A stretch of 64,000 bases of DNA, taken from assembly GCA_008828725.1 (NCBI GenBank), contig MEHQ01002695.1, positions 442,664-506,663 of the forward strand, read 5' to 3'. Each line of letters begins with the position of its first letter. Position 1 is the stretch's first letter. This DNA comes from Saccharina japonica (taxonomy: Eukaryota > Sar > Phaeophyceae > Laminariales > Laminariaceae). The position numbers and the translations under genes were made by a program. The notes below the pieces were generated by a model, which was given only the letters and a program-made list of their open reading frames with translations, did not search any database and had not been told where the DNA came from. Shown in pieces: positions 34,745-46,300 of this stretch.

Positions 34745-35419
34745 TCATGTTGCTCTTTCAGCTCTCCAGGGTTCGCTTCTCAACGTACCGGGCGCTCGCC
34801 GAAACACAGAGACCCCCCTCGTCAAGTCAACCTCGCACCTTGTGAGCCTTGATGCAAGACGTCGAACTCCTCTCAACGGTCCCTGTTCATCTTGCTCCTC
34901 CTCTTCATCTTCCTCGTCAAGAACCAACGTCGACAGAGGCCGACCCGCACGCATCTCGTGGAACGCCCGGAAAGCTGCGTGCGTCCATGAGTCGTCCACC
35001 ACTCGATCCTTAGGATAGTCAGTAGCTTCCTCCGCTACTCCCCCTCCTCCTCCTCCTGCTGCTGCTGCTCCGCTGCGTGGTGGGCGGTTGGGATCCACCT
35101 CCACCTGGCTGCTGCTGCTGCTACCAAGTCCGCGTCGCCCCCACGCCAACACCTTGAGTCGCTGTCCTTGCTGCGGCTGCAACGCGCCATTGCCGCTGCT
35201 TTGCCTATCACCCATCGTCATCGTAGGCGACACAGAGAGAAGCAGAGCCATTACGGCCGCACCCGTGGCCTCGGCAACGACGGGTGCCATGTTCGAACAC
35301 GTGCCACAAGGTTGTAGACTGGAGTGCAGTAGGTTGCACAACATGTTCAATCTTTTGGAGTTCCACCGCATACGGAGGCGTTGTTCATGCGGGCAGGTGT
35401 GACCGTGTGATACGGCCAT
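34745..35419 (-). CDS. Possible gene or first exon, 224 residues, function unknown
   Basis: Open from an ATG at 35419 to a TGA at 34745. An internal ATG (MAPVVAEATGAAVMALLLSV) begins a stretch that could be a signal peptide. The body is Gly/Ala/Ser-rich, then SWTHAAFRAFHEMRAGRPL, an acidic run and a basic end. Codon choice is GC-rich, as in the accepted genes. A GTACGT donor near 34786 would fit if the frame is a first exon running into a downstream exon. No domain is recognised. Confidence 0.4.
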   Translation of the reverse strand: MAVSHGHTCPHEQRLRMRWNSKRLNMLCNLLHSSLQPCGTCSNMAPVVAEATGAAVMALLLSVSPTMTMGDRQSSGNGALQPQQGQRLKVLAWGRRGLGSSSSSQVEVDPNRPPRSGAAAAGGGGGGVAEEATDYPKDRVVDDSWTHAAFRAFHEMRAGRPLSTLVLDEEDEEEEQDEQGPLRGVRRLASRLTRCEVDLTRGVSVFRRAPGTLRSEPWRAERAT

Positions 35420-36629
35420 ACCGTGTGAGCGCCTACAGCGTCTCCTGTGTTATCCGGGAGCCTGCCCCAAGCCACAGGTAAGTGAGGGGGGTGTATCGGA
35501 AAAGGTATAGACGCCGATGGGGTCGGCCTGTTATAGCGTTTGCTGTGCTTGGTTTGGATTTTTTTCGGCCGTTACGACCTGTCCTCTCTTGTACTGCTGT
35601 TGTGTGTTGCTGTACCCGGCCTGGCCTGGAGGACGAAAGACCGGTGCTGCAGCCACTACCGTACAGCCGGTGGGATGAAAAGAGCACGGCATCGCGGTAA
35701 ACTCAAGAGAGTATATTGCACTGTCACATCAGTGCTCTCCCACGGGGAGTTTGAGGCCCGAAATCACCTCCCAGAATCGCTTGGAGACGTGAGATCGACT
35801 ACGATAAGAACGTGCTTGAACGTAGTGCCTTGTACGTACAGAAACGTATCGTACGTACAGCAGTAACTCCGTCGTGCCTCGAACCGCGCTCCACGACAGC
35901 GCGCCGGCGTCTGCAATGGACGATTACGTAACTTCCACAGCCGTATCTCGTCCTGCTGATGGTGGTTCATGTTTGGCTCCGACGTTTCCACCTATGATAC
36001 CGTATGATAGTACGAGAGTGCTGTACCTGTACGCGGCCTGTATTTCCTCTGAATGGTTGACGGTGACGAGCACAATAACAACGTACCCGATACCTGGTAC
36101 CCTGGTATGATTTAGCTGGTACTGCTGTTGGAGGAAACCCTAACCCTGGCACCTGGGACATACCTGGTGTGCTAGCCCTGGCACTATAAAACCTGGTACG
36201 TAGGTTCTGCCTGTGGCATTGCAGTATTTCGCCAACAGCAGTAGTACGACATAGGCACAGCTGGCACAGCGTGGTAAGCTACAACAGCAGTTGTGCCCCA
36301 TGGAACCTTGGGTGACGCGTTGATTGGCAACGCCAGAAGCCCCCCCCCCCCCCGATGACAGCCGTCTTCGAGCTATACTAGTATACTCGAGCGCGATTCG
36401 CCATAATCTCAGCTACCAGCTGGCAGCACGGTACGAGTATTGGTTCATATTTTCACTACGTACCAAGGTATATAATACCAGGGTGCCACAACAGCACGGG
36501 ACAAAACCATAGAACACTACGTGAAGCTGTTACTGCTGTTTGGGCTATTAAAATACAGTCGTAACAGTCTGCAGCTCTAGAACTCAACCCGGGGATCGAC
36601 ATTATTAGCATCATACCTGGGTACCGGTA
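35420..36629. other. Spacer, no supported gene
   Basis: Contains many short CCTGGTACC, GTACAGCAG and CGTACGTA motifs and no coherent frame. A 16-base C-run lies near 36339. Confidence 0.45.
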
Positions 36630-36927
36630 TTATTTATTGGATTTGAAGCTCGCGAGGAAACATCGTTCGTTTTCCATGGCAGCTGGGATACCGCTTTCTT
36701 GGCACAAACAGTCGGCGGAACAGCGTGGTACGACAACCTTCGCGGCCACCCGAAGCGTGTATCTCGCGGTACATACTAAGAGCTTCGCCGTGACGTAAAA
36801 AAGGCTGCAACATTCTTGCATTGGTTATCACGCTGTCTCGATTTTCCTCGCCCTTTGAAAACCCGTGCGTCGATTCCCGCGAGGCCGTGCAGCAATCAAT
36901 TTCCGACACCACAGGTGACTTCTCTAC

Positions 36928-37338
36928 TTAATGGGTATCTGATCTCCCTATCTGTCTCCCTCTGCCTACCCTTACCCTCCATTCTTTCCTTTCTCGTGTC
37001 GATGGTGGCAGAGCGCCGATGGCGGCAGGGACGCCGACCGAAAACCGAAGCTTGGGCAGCAACCGGCCGTGATTGCGAGCAGTCTTTTGCTCCTCCTTCC
37101 GCCCAAGGCCTAGAGCGGGACCACGATTGGTGTGGACTAAACGCTTCTCTACGTTATCGCTCGATTTGGATGGACGGCCTCCGGCGATAGGGAATCGGGC
37201 AAGGTGTTGAGCTTGGTATAAATAAAACAACAGCGCGATGCAAGCGCCTACGACCAGAAGGCCGCGCCCCGCCTCTAGTCGGCTGTTGCCGGCGTCGGCT
37301 CCTGGCCCCGCTCGTCTCGGGGCGGCAGTGGACGTCAT
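36928..37338 (-). CDS. Possible type II membrane-anchored protein exon, antisense to the next gene's start
   Basis: An ATG-initiated frame with 24 N-terminal residues, then a basic residue and a hydrophobic span (GLLVVGACIALLFYLYQAQ) followed by a basic/polar stem. This is the layout of a Golgi type II anchor. A further frame at 36912-36634 on the same strand could be a following exon. It overlaps by 101 bp, on the opposite strand, the first exon of the coiled-coil gene, so the two starts compete. A genuine divergent pair with overlapping 5' ends cannot be ruled out. Confidence 0.3.
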   Translation of the reverse strand: MTSTAAPRRAGPGADAGNSRLEAGRGLLVVGACIALLFYLYQAQHLARFPIAGGRPSKSSDNVEKRLVHTNRGPALGLGRKEEQKTARNHGRLLPKLRFSVGVPAAIGALPPSTRERKEWRVRVGRGRQIGRSDTH

Positions 37339-40300
37339 CGTGGGCTATCTGCGCAGGCGTGTGCTGCTGCAGGCGTGGAAGCAGTGGGAGCCCAAGCTCA
37401 CGCAGGTGAGCTATTCTATCACTCAAAGGTTTGAGCATCCGCGATGATGCGATTTTGGGGGGGGTGTACTAGCGGCGTTGACACGCTCCGAACCCGGTAT
37501 GAATTCCAAAGGGGGTAGTACTCGTAGCGTTTTCCAGCGGACCAAGGAGCAGGCAAGGCCCGAAGTGGACATCCCACGCGAGATGCTACGAGAATCGCCG
37601 GCTGTGCGCCGTCGTCCGAATACTGTCTTCAGATGCATCGGATGTCCCTTTGCGCCTGAAGTTTGCGTATGAGAGTTCGACGTTCACGTCGCTTATAATA
37701 GCTGCTTCGACTCGTGTAGTTCCTCAGGCGTTGCTCTCGTGCCCCGCGAGCGAGAATTTCCACATGGCGGTGTCGTTACCGACGGGCCACAGTAGTAGCC
37801 CTTCACTGCGAAACATCTGCGACCCCGCGTAGCACACGACAGAAGCCGGCCGTGGTTCTTGCAATCCTTGCTCTCGTTTTTTTCACTCGCGCATCTTATG
37901 CGCTGAAGCAGTCGACGGTTTCGTGGTGGTTATTTTCCAGGCGTTACGCAGTATGGCATGTTTTGCGTTTCCTCTGTCTTCTTTTTTTCTGGCTTCTGAC
38001 CTTGCCCTAATTTGTTTTTCCCTGATACACCTCTGGGGTGTACCTCAGGGCGAGGTGGCCTCTAGGATACTGGAGCGACAGCGCTTGCGACTGCTGGAAC
38101 GCTCCTCCGCCCGTAGCCCTCCCGCGGAACGCCGGCGACCGCAAGGCACCTCACCGGCTGCTGCAACCGACAACGACAATGCCGACGACAACGAGGATGA
38201 TGATGATAATGAAGATGACAAGGACGGACCAAAGGAGGGTTCGTCTCCTCGTGTGTTCCCGCCACATCTCGATGATAATAGCTGCATGTCGACGAGCGCA
38301 GAGTCTTGGATGAGAGGCCGGGCGCTCCTGCGATCACAGGGTGGCGGCGGCGGCGGCGGCAAGGTAGCGAGATGTCTTTCGTCACCTGCCGCCACCGGCA
38401 GAAGCAACCGACAGGAGCAAGGCAGCCGCGAACACCGCGGAACTCGAGCTCCCAGAGCGGCCGCCGGAGATGGAGACAGGGACGCAGGAGGGTCGAGGGA
38501 AAGGGGAAGGGGAAGCACGAACCGAGGACGCAACACACCGACGGCGACAGCCCAGGCGTGCTTCAAGGAGGAGCGAGAGGCTTTCATCCGGGACCTGCAA
38601 GTGCTGCACCGGCAGCTCGAGGCGAAGGACCGGGACCGCACACGGCGGGACCGGGAGCACCAGGTGGCGCGCGGTCGGGCGAAGGCCGAGGCGCGCGCAG
38701 CGCAGGAGCGAGTGGGCGCGATGAGGAGGGACGTGGATGAGGCGGCGGCGGCGAAGGCGCTAGCCGAGGCCAAGGCGGAGGCCGCGGCGGAGAGACTGGA
38801 CTTGCAGACCACGACGGCAGAGGTGCGGATATGTTTTTTTTGCGAGTATAACGGAGTTGATGCTCCAGCGTCGCCCGAGCGTGCTGGTCAAGCTAGGAAG
38901 AGGAGGGTTTCCTGCTGCTGTTGTGGCAGGGCGATACGTTCGGGTACTGTAAGAGGCATTCGATAATACGACGAAGCGAGGTTCTGGATTTGTGAAGCGG
39001 ATGGGCGAAGGAATATCTGGCTACTGGTGAAGCGCGCGGCTGGGGGGGGGGGGGGGCGAGGGGGTACTCGTACTCGACTCATGCATGGCCGTAGTCGTAT
39101 GAACACAAACCCCGGGGGGGGGAGGTAGTCTACATATCGCTAATCTGCGGAGATATCAGCATTCAGAGAGAGTTTGTTGCCAACTGAAGGGTTTTTACTT
39201 TTCGGAACATTTCGCGGCTCAGCGGAACGACCCCCCTAGATTCCCGCGCACCGCTTCCGATTGGTTGCTCTGCGTCTTGCGCGTAACGATGTTCCGTCCG
39301 TCTCCCGTCCCGAACCCGTCCGTTCCTTTGCGACAGAGTCTGCGCGCCCGTTTGCGCCACTCTGAACGCCTGCACAAAGAGCAGATGGAGCTCGAGCGCA
39401 GGCAGCAGAAAGCAGCGGCCGAAGGTACTGTTGGAGCGAGAGAAAGAAAGAGAGAGAGAGGGGGGGGGGGGGGTCTGCTTGAGTATACTTGTCGCATTGT
39501 GTTTTATTTTACCATAAGGAAAGGGCCGGTAAAAAAACATCGTTCACGCGATGCTTGGATTATGATTGAACCGAAACCCGAACGAACCATCGCCGACCGT
39601 CGCGGAGCATTTCTGTTGAACTCAAAGTTAAGACATGTGAAGGGCATACACGTACCTGGTAGGTATGAGCACGTTTGGTGCGACGGGTTAAAATACCCAA
39701 CCTGAATCTCCTCTAGACATAATAGAGAGAAGATATGCGAGAGATAGAGCGACGGGGGCTACCTGTCGCCTTGGCCTTCGGTCGGCCGGCGGCGCCTGCA
39801 TCCACGGCACTGAGCCAGGCGTATTTCGCGCGTCTCACTTCAAAACGTTCTGAGCTGGGTGCGGTGGTATCGGTTTCATGGGCTTGTCGGCCCAACAACT
39901 GAAGATGTATTTCCTCAGCCCGTGCCAAGACATAGGCGGTTGTTACCAGAGCTCGAAACCGGCAACAACAACCCGGAAGCGTTCGCTATCAGTAGTACCG
40001 ACGCCTCGTGTCCTCCCCCGTCCCCCCGAAACAGAGGCCAGCACCGAGAGGCGGCGACAGGAAGGTGCTGCTCTCACAGCGCGAAAAGCTCTGCTGGATG
40101 GCCGCCGCGACTGGGCTGCGGAGAAGGACACCCTCATGGCGGCGGTGCGGGAAGCCGGGCATCGGGCGGAACTGGCCGAAGGGGAAGCGACGGAAGCCAA
40201 GGTGCTTTGGGATGGGGAAGGAGTGAAAAAATACCTGTGTGTTACCGGTTCTTGTTTTTTAGAGACTCATCTGACTGCACCCTTAACACACACGGTCGGT

Positions 40301-43300
40301 GCGCACTACAACTCGTTTTCAAGCTCTTGGGCGGGTTTGTTTACGTTTTCTTGTCTCTTTGAGTACTGTACGACGTCCTTCGGGCACCTTTCCCAGGCCA
40401 TGTATTGTCCCGGCATTCCCCCGCCCCACCTCCTCCCGTCCCCCCGTCCCATGGACTCCCGACCGCCTTGTCATGGTCGCTCTGTCACCGTCAAATGAAC
40501 AGGCGCACGCCGTTTTGCTGGAGGAGCGCCTTCAGCAGACGTTGGAGCGCGAGGCTGACCTCAACAAGGAGGTGGAGGCGCAGACGAGCTCGGCACGCGA
40601 CGGCGAGCGGCGAGTGGCGAGGGCAGTAGCAGACGCCGCCAGGGCGAGAGCGGCGGCCGCAGCACAGGTGGAGGCCGAAATATACTCGATTTGTTGCCGA
40701 CGGGATGGGTCGAGCAGGGGGGGGGGGGGTAGACGCTAGGTTTTCGCTCTTAGAACCGTGAGAAGGAAGCGATAATAAACGGTAGAAGGGATGCTTTGCC
40801 GGCGGGTATACCCACGCAGCACACTTGGCGGAGAGCCCTGCTGTGTCTTCACATCGCCGTTTTAGTTATCTGAAGTCATCGGACATCGACCGTCGCACGC
40901 TCTTGTTTGTTGAGTAAACAAAGTTGGTGGCGCTACGCCAAGACGTCGCGGCGAGCGAAAGCAACCGCCTTTGGCAGGCGACAACGAAAGTGCTCTGTTG
41001 ATATTGTTTCGCAGAACGGAGAGACCCTAGCAGTACGGCACCCTGGGTGTATGTCGCTTTGTCGAACGCGTCCCCCGTGTCCGCTTCCATTTATGGCCGC
41101 GTCGCACCGACCGACGCGAGCGTGCATGCAGCCGAGTTGACCGCCCACAGCCTGGAACCATACGCACACCGTTCAAGCGTCCTTGCTGAGTTTGTCCCGC
41201 GCCGCTGCTGTTGTCGGTTTCATCACTGTGAATGTAGGAAGAGGCATTTCTGGAGAACGTGAAGGACCTCGAGGAGCGGGCCTCTCGCGCAGAGGTCATG
41301 TACGGGGGGGAGAACGCCTCGCGAGAGGTAAGCGCCAGTAAACACATACTCCGCGGCGCTACTCGTAGCGCTACTTAGCAGGTGTACGGTGGGGCGTGTC
41401 GCATTCCGGATCAAGACAGCGGGATGCGGAATGCGTTTTCGGCCTCTTCATAGTTTCGGGCTAAACGGTGTGGACCGACTGACACAAAGCACGGTGTTGG
41501 GACTATTTATTTAGTTTTTTGCTTACCCCTACGCTTGCTTGCACGCTCCGCAGCACGTGGTGGCTGTTTGGCGCTGTTTCCGCGTCACCATTTTCATGAA
41601 GGGGGGGGGGGGGTGTTATGCGTTAAGGTGCGTACGTTTCACGAATCACCTCCGGAATCTACGCCCGTGCGGTGGTCCACCAACCACAACCAGGCCTGCG
41701 GCACCATCTGCCTTTCTTTGCCGCAACACCTTTTTGATATGTTAGTATAGCTGCAAACCTACCTTGCCGGGTACTCTGCACTACCGGAGAGGAGAGAAGT
41801 CGGCGCCTTTCTTACTCCCGTAAATCGCGCTGACATCGCCGTGCGTGACCCTACTGTCCGCTCCAGGACCTACAAGGCCAGCTGGTGAAGGCGAGAGAAG
41901 CCGCATTGGCGGCCTCTAGCAGCGCGCAGAGGGAGCTGTCTGCGGTAAGGCGGGCAATATCTACGCAAGCGTGTGTGTCGGCGGGGGGAGGGGGGGGGGG
42001 GGGGGTGAGGGGGGGTGTAGCTGCCTGGCTGGGCTGCCTCCCTACAATACAGCGCATCAGCGAATATGATTATTGCGGCTTCTGGGTATGTTTCACGATG
42101 TAAACCCGCTCCCCTCCCCCCCTCTTCCCCCTCCTCCCTCCCCCCTCTCTCTCTCTGCCTGCCGCCGTCCCCCCCTCTTCCCCCTCCTCCCTCCCCCCTC
42201 TCTCTCTCTGCCTGCCGCCGCCGCCAACAACCACCCTTCATGACGAACACGTCGAAAAGCAGGCGAACCTCCGCGTCGTGTCCCTTGGCCAGGACGTCTC
42301 CGCCCTAAGCGCGGAAAACAAGGCTCTAGCGCAGCGGGCGGCGGGAGCGGAGGCTCTAGCCGGCTCGGCCGACGCATCGATGGCGGAGATGGGCGCTCGA
42401 TTAAAGGAGGCCTCCGCGGAGAATGATCGCCTCGTCGCGGCGGCGGCGCAGGTGAGCGGTGCTTTTGATACCATGCGGTGTTTGTTTTGTCGTGCGTGGG
42501 GTTTCGCGCCGGTGTGTGTAGTTTGGCGCCGTGAGGTGGGCCTTGCACTGCTCCTATACCTTCCCGACATGAGCATGCAGTTTTTATTCCTCGAAATCGC
42601 TCGTGTGTAGGGGGTAGGAGATGGGGTCTCGGAGATCCGCAGCCTGTGTGTAGGGGGTAAGGGATGAAGTCTCGGAGATCCGCGGTACTTTACTCTTTCC
42701 CCAGATATCGTCCTGTTGACGGTGTACCTGGTATATGTTGTTATTGTTATGACAGTTTAAAAGACGAACGTGTGACGTTTCGAGCGGAAAACGTCGTTGC
42801 TACCCTCCCTGTCCCCGCCTCCCCCGCTCGCTGGCACGCGCCTCGGCGTTTCAAGCCGGCATGGTACGTATATAGTGTACGACACTCAAGGCGTGCATGA
42901 GGTTTTTTCGCCCACGACGCTGTTCCTCCGACCACTTGTGTATGGCTGCCTTCGGCTGCATCAGGAGCGGGAGTTGATAGAGAAGCAGTGGCGTCGGCGA
43001 GAGGAAAAGTGGCGCCTGCTCGCGTTGGCGGCGCAAGCGGAGCAGGGAGTCGGCGAGAGCGGTAGAACCACCGGAAACTGGGAGGCGGAGGCTGGGGTGA
43101 CAGCCACTTCAGAAGAGGTGGGTGGTCTACCTTCCCTGGTTAGTATCATTGTCTTCGTCGTGCTTTATGGTCGAGCGCTGAAAGGGCAGCGTGGTTTCCT
43201 GAGGGGGGAAGAGATCGTTCGCTGACATGTGCCTTGTGTCTGACGACATCAAAGGCACAGGGACATTGAACCACCTTCGTGATTTTATGTACGCCAAGCA

Positions 43301-46300
43301 CCCGCTTACTTCGCGCAGAATCTACTGCTATACTTGGTAACCGATAGTAGGGCACGACTGTTAGCGATGGGCTCCCATCTCGATTCGCCGTTTGATTCTG
43401 CCGCGTTCATCTGTGGGCGGCAGCAGTTTTCCCCGCCGGGAAAAGAGCCATAGGCGTGCGTATCGTGTTTCGGTGGGCCATCACGGCTCGGCGTGTTTTG
43501 TTCTCGTCGGCCGCTTGGCGACATGTCCTTTCCTGGCTTCCCGGTGGCAGCGTAGGCTGTCAGTCAGGTGGCTTCTCTATGTTGTCCGGGCTCATTTGCA
43601 ACGGTTCGATTCGGTTCCGTTACGGTCTTGTTTCGGTTCGGTTCGGTTCGGTTCGGTTCGGTTCGGTTCGGTTCGGCGCGAAGCCGAATAAAGACACACG
43701 TCACCAACAAAAAACTGTTCATACCACAGCATTCTAAAAAAAATATAAAAACAAAAGCCCTGCATCGAGAGCACGGAGCACGGAGGCAGCCACGTTGTTG
43801 CTGCTGTGCTCTCGCTGCTTGGGTATGCGCATCATGACCAGGCCCGGGGCGCAGAGTAGGAGCGTACACGCAGACGCGCGAGCGAGAGCAGATCACGCTT
43901 TTCGGGTGACCCTTTGAGATTGGCGGCCGGCAGTACGACAATGCTACCCCCCCGCATCGTGGGGATCACGTCGAAGGCTGACCTTGCTTGCTGCTGCAGC
44001 ATGATACCTCGTATGTATACTGGTGGTACAGCAGCAGTACACCACCATATCTCTTGGGTTGCCAGGATGTACCTCGCCGATACTCTGTGAGGCCGACGGC
44101 AATGTCCATAGGAGTGTGACCAAGCTCTAGCTCACGTACAACCTACTGTTGTGGTGTGTGCGGCTTGGATTGGCACACGCATCATTCTGTCAGTGGCCAC
44201 AATCGGCGGCTGAGACACTTCTCCAAGCTCCTCCTGAACAAGTACATACTTACATGAATACTCGTACCAGGACTTGGTACCAATCTGTCCCGAAATATAA
44301 GCACCACTTTATACTTAAAATCAATGAATAAAATATGCTTATATTTCGGGACAGAGGTATGCACGAAGTATCGATACGTATATCTCTGTCCGTAGACGTA
44401 AGGGCCTTTTTATGTTCGTATATATGATTAACCCGTCCTTATATTCGCGGACAGAGCGGTTTCGTAGTTATTCTCATCATTTTCCTGTACTCGTGTGACA
44501 CAGCAGCAGTGAGTCATGCTGCGTTCGCATCTTAAAGCAAGGGGGAACTCGCCTCCCGCAGCATAAGGCACGGCCACAGACGCTCTTCGCTGCCGCGATA
44601 GCACCAGGTGTGATGGAAATAGCTAGACATGCGGCCTCGCCCGGATCTGGCGCCGTTAGCCCTATACAACGAAGGCAATTTGTTTTTTGCCCCGATGACC
44701 TTGCAGTTAGGTTTTTTCTTTTTTCATCCCACGAGTTTCCCAGGAAGAGCACCAACTTCTGAGCACAATTTCTCGCCAGCTATCTCGTGAATTCGAGCAT
44801 GGTTTGTTTAGCCGCTTGCGCCAACTCCTAGTGAAGGGCAAGGCATCCATGAAATCTGCAGCCATTTCAATTTGTTCTGCCCAGAGAGATAGATACGTTC
44901 ACCCCCCCCAAATTCACGTTTTCCCGTATATTTACCCTCCGTTAGACGTGAAAATCAACTGCAGATAAAAAAATATCCTGCCATCCTGTCGGTTCCCACC
45001 CTATTCACGTGTAGGTCGAATGTCATCGCCTGATTCGTTTTCGGTGCCAAGTTATTCGTAATACACTGCCATCCTTCAATGTAGTCTAAAACCAAGTTAA
45101 ATAGGGCGGTGGCAAATATTTTTCAACTGTTTTTTTTTTCCATTTTTTTCGAACGGTTTTGTCAATAGACCGGACACTTTTTTGGGATACTTCGTCTTGA
45201 ATCCCGCTGCTAACTGTATCGCGTTCGTAATCTGCGGTAGCGATGCGCTCCTGCCTCCGACAAAAAACACGGGTGGCGCTCGGCCTTGCCTTGCGTTCAC
45301 ACGGGTGCCTTCCGTTCACAGCGGTGCGAGGAAGGCATCGCGCGTTTATGTACGGGACCGCACCCTCGACCTGACGCCCTCACGCGCTCTATGATATATA
45401 TGTGCAACACCCGGTGTGCTTGCAGATGGACGACCTGCGAGAGACGGCTGCGCGCCTGGCCTGCGACAACGAGGAGCTGCTGAGCAAGCTGTCCCGGTTG
45501 ACCTCTGCCGCAGACAAGGAGGCGGCCGGTGGCGGTGGAGGGGTAGAAGACGACGACCCGCGGCGGGGCAGCGAGCGCAGCGGCATCAGAGGCAGAAGTG
45601 GGGAGGAGAGAGGAGAAAGGGGCAAAAAAGGAGTACCCTCAGCATCGACGACCCGGGTAGACTATAAGCGGAGAGGGGCTGCGACGGGCGGCGATTTCGG
45701 TGGCGCTGACGAACGAGTTCCTGTCGGCATACTCGGCGGCGATGGCGTGGGAGAAAGGTGGGGGCAGGAGGAGGAGGAGGAGGAGGAGAGAGTCTGGCAG
45801 GAGCGTACCCGCGACGGTTGTAAGGATGTTCATGAAGTGCGACGGGCGCGGGATGGGGTGGAACGTCGTGCGCTCGTGGGGCGCGGCGGCACTGGCCGCG
45901 GCAACACCCCGGGAGGACGATGCCATGAGGAAGAGACCTTGAGCGACGACGGCCAGGTAGCCGACGCGTGGCGCGCAGAAGAAGAAGCAAGACGGAAGCG
46001 AGAAAAAGATGAGGACGACGACGACGACGACGGCAATAAGCGCGGCGAACGAGGGGGGGGTATGGACGCGCAGGACGGCGAGGGCGAAGGGCACACTCTG
46101 CCGGATGCGGAGGACGAGGCGTTGTTGGTGCCCAGGGGCGGGCCAATCCCTGTTCCGTCGATGTTAAGGCCGCACAGCCTGGGGGCTAGGGAAAGGGGTG
46201 GAGCGGGTGGGAAGTCAATTGCGGCGGCTTCTCTGCTCAGGTACAGTAACACGCGGCGGCAAGCATGCGTACTTTACAGATCGCCATGAGAAGCAGATTA

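Noticed and set aside
37217-37224. TATAAATA as promoter of the coiled-coil gene
   Set aside because: Only 14 bases separate it from the ATG, too few for a TATA-directed start upstream of that codon.
38045-38812. 255-residue minus-strand frame
   Set aside because: Antisense shadow of exon 2 of the coiled-coil gene; Ser/Ala/Arg runs mirror the Ala/Arg/Glu codons of the real strand.
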